Assembly (NCBI GenBank): GCA_020427625.1
Contig: JAGQOI010000378.1
Location: 1-6,912, forward strand
Direction: 5' to 3'
DNA: 6,912 nt
From: Phycisphaerales bacterium
GTDB lineage: Bacteria; Planctomycetota; Phycisphaerae; Phycisphaerales; SM1A02
Shown: positions 4,523 through 6,912 of the stretch, one piece after another
How the letters are laid out: each line of letters starts with the position of its first letter
Position numbering within the stretch: the first letter of the stretch is position 1
Made by a program: the position numbers and the translations under genes
The notes under the pieces: generated by a model
The model's input: the letters and a program-made list of their open reading frames with translations, nothing else
The model's database searches: none
Told to the model about the DNA's origin: nothing

Positions 4523-6912
4523 ATGCGATACGACACGCTCTCAGGGCGATATGGCACGCTCTGGGGAGTCGGCCTGCTGCTCGCGGCCGCGGGAACCGCC
4601 GCGGCCGACTGGGTGGACTTCGTCGACGAGACCGCGCTGCGCCTGCCGGTGCCGCCCAATTCGTCGTCGCTGAGCACGAACGACCCCGAGGAGAAGGACT
4701 ACGCCTTCGGCGACGTCGACCAGGACGGCGACATCGACCTCGTCTGCGTCCGCAAGCAGCCGTTCACGTCGGCCGGCAAGAAGGTCAACGTCCTGTTCAT
4801 GAACGAGGGTCCGGCCGAGGGTCACTCGGTCGCGGGCGTGCTGATCGATCGCACCGCCCAGTACGCGAGTGCCTCGGACGTGTCCGGCGACAACGGCTTC
4901 CTCACGCCGACGAACGACCGCGACGTCGCGCTCGCGGACCTCGACGGCGACGGGTGGCTGGACATCATCACGGCGCCGACGCTGACCGACAACCAGGCCA
5001 AGCACCTGTCGCATCCGCGGGTCTACATCAACCTCGGCGAGGACGGCGGCGGCAACTGGCTCGGGTTCCGGTACGAGGACGCCCGCATCCCCGAGATCCA
5101 CCCGGTCGCCGGGCCCCGCTTCTGCGCGGTGACGGTCGGCGACATCGACAACGACGGCGACCTCGACCTCTACTTCGCCGACTACGACAGCGGGCAGCCG
5201 CAGCAGATCTTCGACTACGACAACCGCCTGCTCGTCAACGACGGCAACGGGTTCTTCACCGACCAGACGCTGTCGCGCCTCACGACCGAGATGCGCAACT
5301 CCGCGTTCGGCGCCTCGTGCATCATCGCCGACATGAACGGCGACGGCGCGAACGACGTCGTCAAGCAGTTCGCGGGCCACGTCGCGATCACCTACAACAA
5401 CGCCGGCAACCCGGGCGTGTTCAATGCCTACGACGTCGTCGCGAACAACGCGTCGTACTTCGTCAACACCGGCGACCTGAACGGCGACGGACGCATCGAC
5501 CTGCTCATCTCCGACGACGGCACCGATCGCTACATGATCAACACCGGCAACGGCGGCAACGGCCGGGCGAACTTCGCGGCCCTCAGCCTGCCCGCCGGGC
5601 CGAGCAGCGGATTCGGCGGCAACAACTACATCGCCGATCTAAACAACGACGGCTTCCCCGACGCCCTCACGACGCCCGTCGACGTCGACATCTCCGGCTG
5701 CGGCGGCGCGATGCGCATCTACCGCAACCTCGGCAACACGCCGAACGTCACGCTCTCCCACCCGTCGACCATCGGGCCGCCCGGCCAGAAGGACCCCCCG
5801 GGCGTCCATGACGTCGCGATCTTCGACATCAACGGTGACGAGTGGCCGGACATGGTCGTCGGCACCTGCAGCGGCACGAAGATCTGGATCAACGTCCCGC
5901 CCTTCGGCATGCAGTTCACCTACCCCCAGGGACTCCCCGGCTTCATCCCGCCCGGCGAGACCGCGCCCGTGCACGTCCGCCTCATCGGGATCGGCGGACA
6001 GCCGCTCGATGACTCCGCGATCCTGCACTACGCCTTCAACGGCGGCGCCTTCGACACCGTCGCGATGACCAACCTCGGCGATGACGAGTACGAAGCCGAC
6101 CTGCCCGCCGGCGCGTGCCTCGACACCGTCCGGTTCTACGTCACGGCGCAGATCGAGAGCGGCACGACGTTCGCCGATCCGACCGGGGCGCCGGTCAGCA
6201 GCTACATCGCGACCTTCGCCGACGGCGTCGAGGAGATCTTCTCCGACGACATGGAGAACGACGTAAGCGGCTGGAGCGTCGAGAGCGAGAACCTCCTCGC
6301 CGGCGAGTGGGAGATCGCCGACCCCAACGGCACGTTCAACAGCGGCATGCTCATCGCGCCCGAGGACGACGCGACCCAGGGCGACGGCGTGCTCGCCTGG
6401 GTCACCCAGAACGGCCTGCCCGGCGGCGGTTCCGGCGATGCCGACGTCGACGGCGGACCCACGCGCCTCCTCTCGCCCGTGTTCGACCTCTCCGACGGCG
6501 ATGCGACCATCAGCTACCGCTACTGGCTCGCCAGCCTCAGCGGCGTGCTCGATTCGCTCGTCGTGCAGGTCTCCAACGACGGCGCGAACTGGGCGACCGT
6601 CACCTCGCACGGCGGCACCGACGAGGCCTGGGAGGAGGCGTCCTTCACCGTCAGCGCCTTCGTCGAGCCGACCGCGACCGTGCGGGTCCGGTTCGTCGCG
6701 AGCGATCAGCCGAACGATTCGTTCACCGAGGCCGGCATCGACGAGTTCCGCGTGAACCGCATCGCCTGCGGCCAGCGCCCCGCCTGCGTCGAGGACCTCA
6801 CCAACGACGGCGCCGTCGGACCCGACGACCTCGCGTCGCTCCTCGCCGAATGGGGCACCGATCCGGGCGGCGCGCCCGACTTCGACGGGAGCGGGCTCGT
6901 GGATGCCGCGGA
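4523..6912 (+). CDS. Secreted VCBS/FG-GAP propeller protein with Ig-like, jelly-roll and dockerin-like domains (3' end beyond window)
   Basis: Open for 796 codons to the edge without a stop. The signal peptide spans residues 1-28 (hydrophobic 16-23, cut after AAA before Asp29). Seven calcium-loop motifs of the form D-x-D/N-x-D-G-x-x-D begin at residues 64, 139, 207, 270, 318, 372 and 435, spaced 48-75 apart, which predicts a seven-bladed beta-propeller; the last has Glu in place of the Gly (DINGDEWPD). Residues about 470-570 look like an Ig-like beta-sandwich (PPGETAPVHVRL, ILHYAFNGGAF, EADLPAGACLDTVRFYV). Residues about 572-745 look like a jelly-roll: DDMENDVSGW (575-584), GEWEIADPNGT, ISYRYWL, VRVRFVASD and IDEFRV. 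From residue 758 a dockerin-like segment starts with DLTNDGAVGPDDLASLLAEW and continues into a second DFDGSGLVDAAD, where the window ends; the true stop is probably within a few tens of codons. It is likely extracellular or cell-surface and calcium-stabilised, with unknown ligand. No enzyme motif was seen. It has its own promoter and is probably monocistronic on its 5' side. Confidence 0.9.
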   Translation, partial: MRYDTLSGRYGTLWGVGLLLAAAGTAAADWVDFVDETALRLPVPPNSSSLSTNDPEEKDYAFGDVDQDGDIDLVCVRKQPFTSAGKKVNVLFMNEGPAEGHSVAGVLIDRTAQYASASDVSGDNGFLTPTNDRDVALADLDGDGWLDIITAPTLTDNQAKHLSHPRVYINLGEDGGGNWLGFRYEDARIPEIHPVAGPRFCAVTVGDIDNDGDLDLYFADYDSGQPQQIFDYDNRLLVNDGNGFFTDQTLSRLTTEMRNSAFGASCIIADMNGDGANDVVKQFAGHVAITYNNAGNPGVFNAYDVVANNASYFVNTGDLNGDGRIDLLISDDGTDRYMINTGNGGNGRANFAALSLPAGPSSGFGGNNYIADLNNDGFPDALTTPVDVDISGCGGAMRIYRNLGNTPNVTLSHPSTIGPPGQKDPPGVHDVAIFDINGDEWPDMVVGTCSGTKIWINVPPFGMQFTYPQGLPGFIPPGETAPVHVRLIGIGGQPLDDSAILHYAFNGGAFDTVAMTNLGDDEYEADLPAGACLDTVRFYVTAQIESGTTFADPTGAPVSSYIATFADGVEEIFSDDMENDVSGWSVESENLLAGEWEIADPNGTFNSGMLIAPEDDATQGDGVLAWVTQNGLPGGGSGDADVDGGPTRLLSPVFDLSDGDATISYRYWLASLSGVLDSLVVQVSNDGANWATVTSHGGTDEAWEEASFTVSAFVEPTATVRVRFVASDQPNDSFTEAGIDEFRVNRIACGQRPACVEDLTNDGAVGPDDLASLLAEWGTDPGGAPDFDGSGLVDAA
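6794..6912 (+). other. Dockerin-like C-terminal segment (incomplete)
   Basis: The encoded segment has a first EF-hand-like loop, DLTNDGAVGPDD, followed by a helix ending in LLAEWG, a short Gly/Pro/Ala linker, and a second loop, DFDGSGLVDAAD. This duplicated Ca-loop-helix layout matches dockerin type I. In planctomycetes similar segments end very many secreted proteins that have no link to cellulose degradation, so an anchoring or sorting role is more likely than cellulosome assembly. Membership is seen from the pattern; the role is inference. Confidence 0.7.

Noticed and set aside
4258..5811. 517-codon plus-strand frame overlapping the secreted protein gene
   Set aside because: It is Arg-rich low-complexity sequence in another frame. 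The correct frame shows a signal peptide and seven calcium loops.
5639..6610. 323-codon minus-strand open frame, and a similar one at 4541-5380
   Set aside because: Both are antisense shadows of the propeller, Ig-like and jelly-roll coding region, with repetitive Asp/Val/Gly/Arg composition.
6794..6912. Dockerin segment as evidence of a cellulosome
   Set aside because: No cohesin, glycoside hydrolase or carbohydrate-binding module is visible, and dockerin-like tails are common on unrelated planctomycete proteins.

Overview
The window is very GC-rich, with strong G/C bias at third codon positions, and carries five protein-coding genes. Two lie on the minus strand on the left and three on the plus strand on the right. 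The best guess for the source is a planctomycete, probably the Phycisphaerae. The clues are the large secreted VCBS/FG-GAP protein ending in a dockerin-like segment of the 'D-L-x-x-D-G-x-V-x-x-x-D-L-x-x-L-L-x-x-W-G' type, the Ig-like plus jelly-roll layout before it, and a TraB-type protein carrying a GspG-like segment. This placement rests on recalled family patterns, not on a search.

Minus strand, 1-2189: an isoprenoid precursor unit. A type II farnesyl/geranylgeranyl diphosphate synthase gene (ispA-like, 2189 to 1293) is followed after 70 bp by dxs (1222 to beyond base 1), the first enzyme of the MEP pathway. One product supplies carbon to the pathway that makes IPP and DMAPP, and the other condenses those units into C15 or C20 chains. 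The gap between them holds a perfect hairpin, a possible internal -10 element and the dxs ribosome binding site. Dxs is cut by the window edge; about two thirds of it is visible.

Centre, 2190-2228: a 39-bp divergent junction. Each flanking gene has a -10-like hexamer overlapping its first ATG and no Shine-Dalgarno sequence. On both sides an in-frame start codon lies exactly seven bases past the hexamer, which suggests a back-to-back pair of leaderless promoters.

Plus strand, 2229-6912: first a three-helix MotA/TolQ/ExbB proton-channel subunit with no visible ExbD/TolR partner. Next is an exported TraB/GumN-like protein with what looks like the globular part of a GspG major pseudopilin inserted inside it, the most unusual feature here. 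Last, behind its own good sigma-70-type promoter, is a large secreted protein with seven calcium-loop repeats (predicted seven-bladed propeller), an Ig-like domain, a jelly-roll domain and a dockerin-like C-terminus that runs off the right edge. These three genes are separated by 107 and 153 bp and each has its own start signals, so a tight operon is not supported.

No tRNA, rRNA, CRISPR array, insertion sequence or convincing intrinsic terminator was seen. All gene-free gaps are short (39-153 bp).
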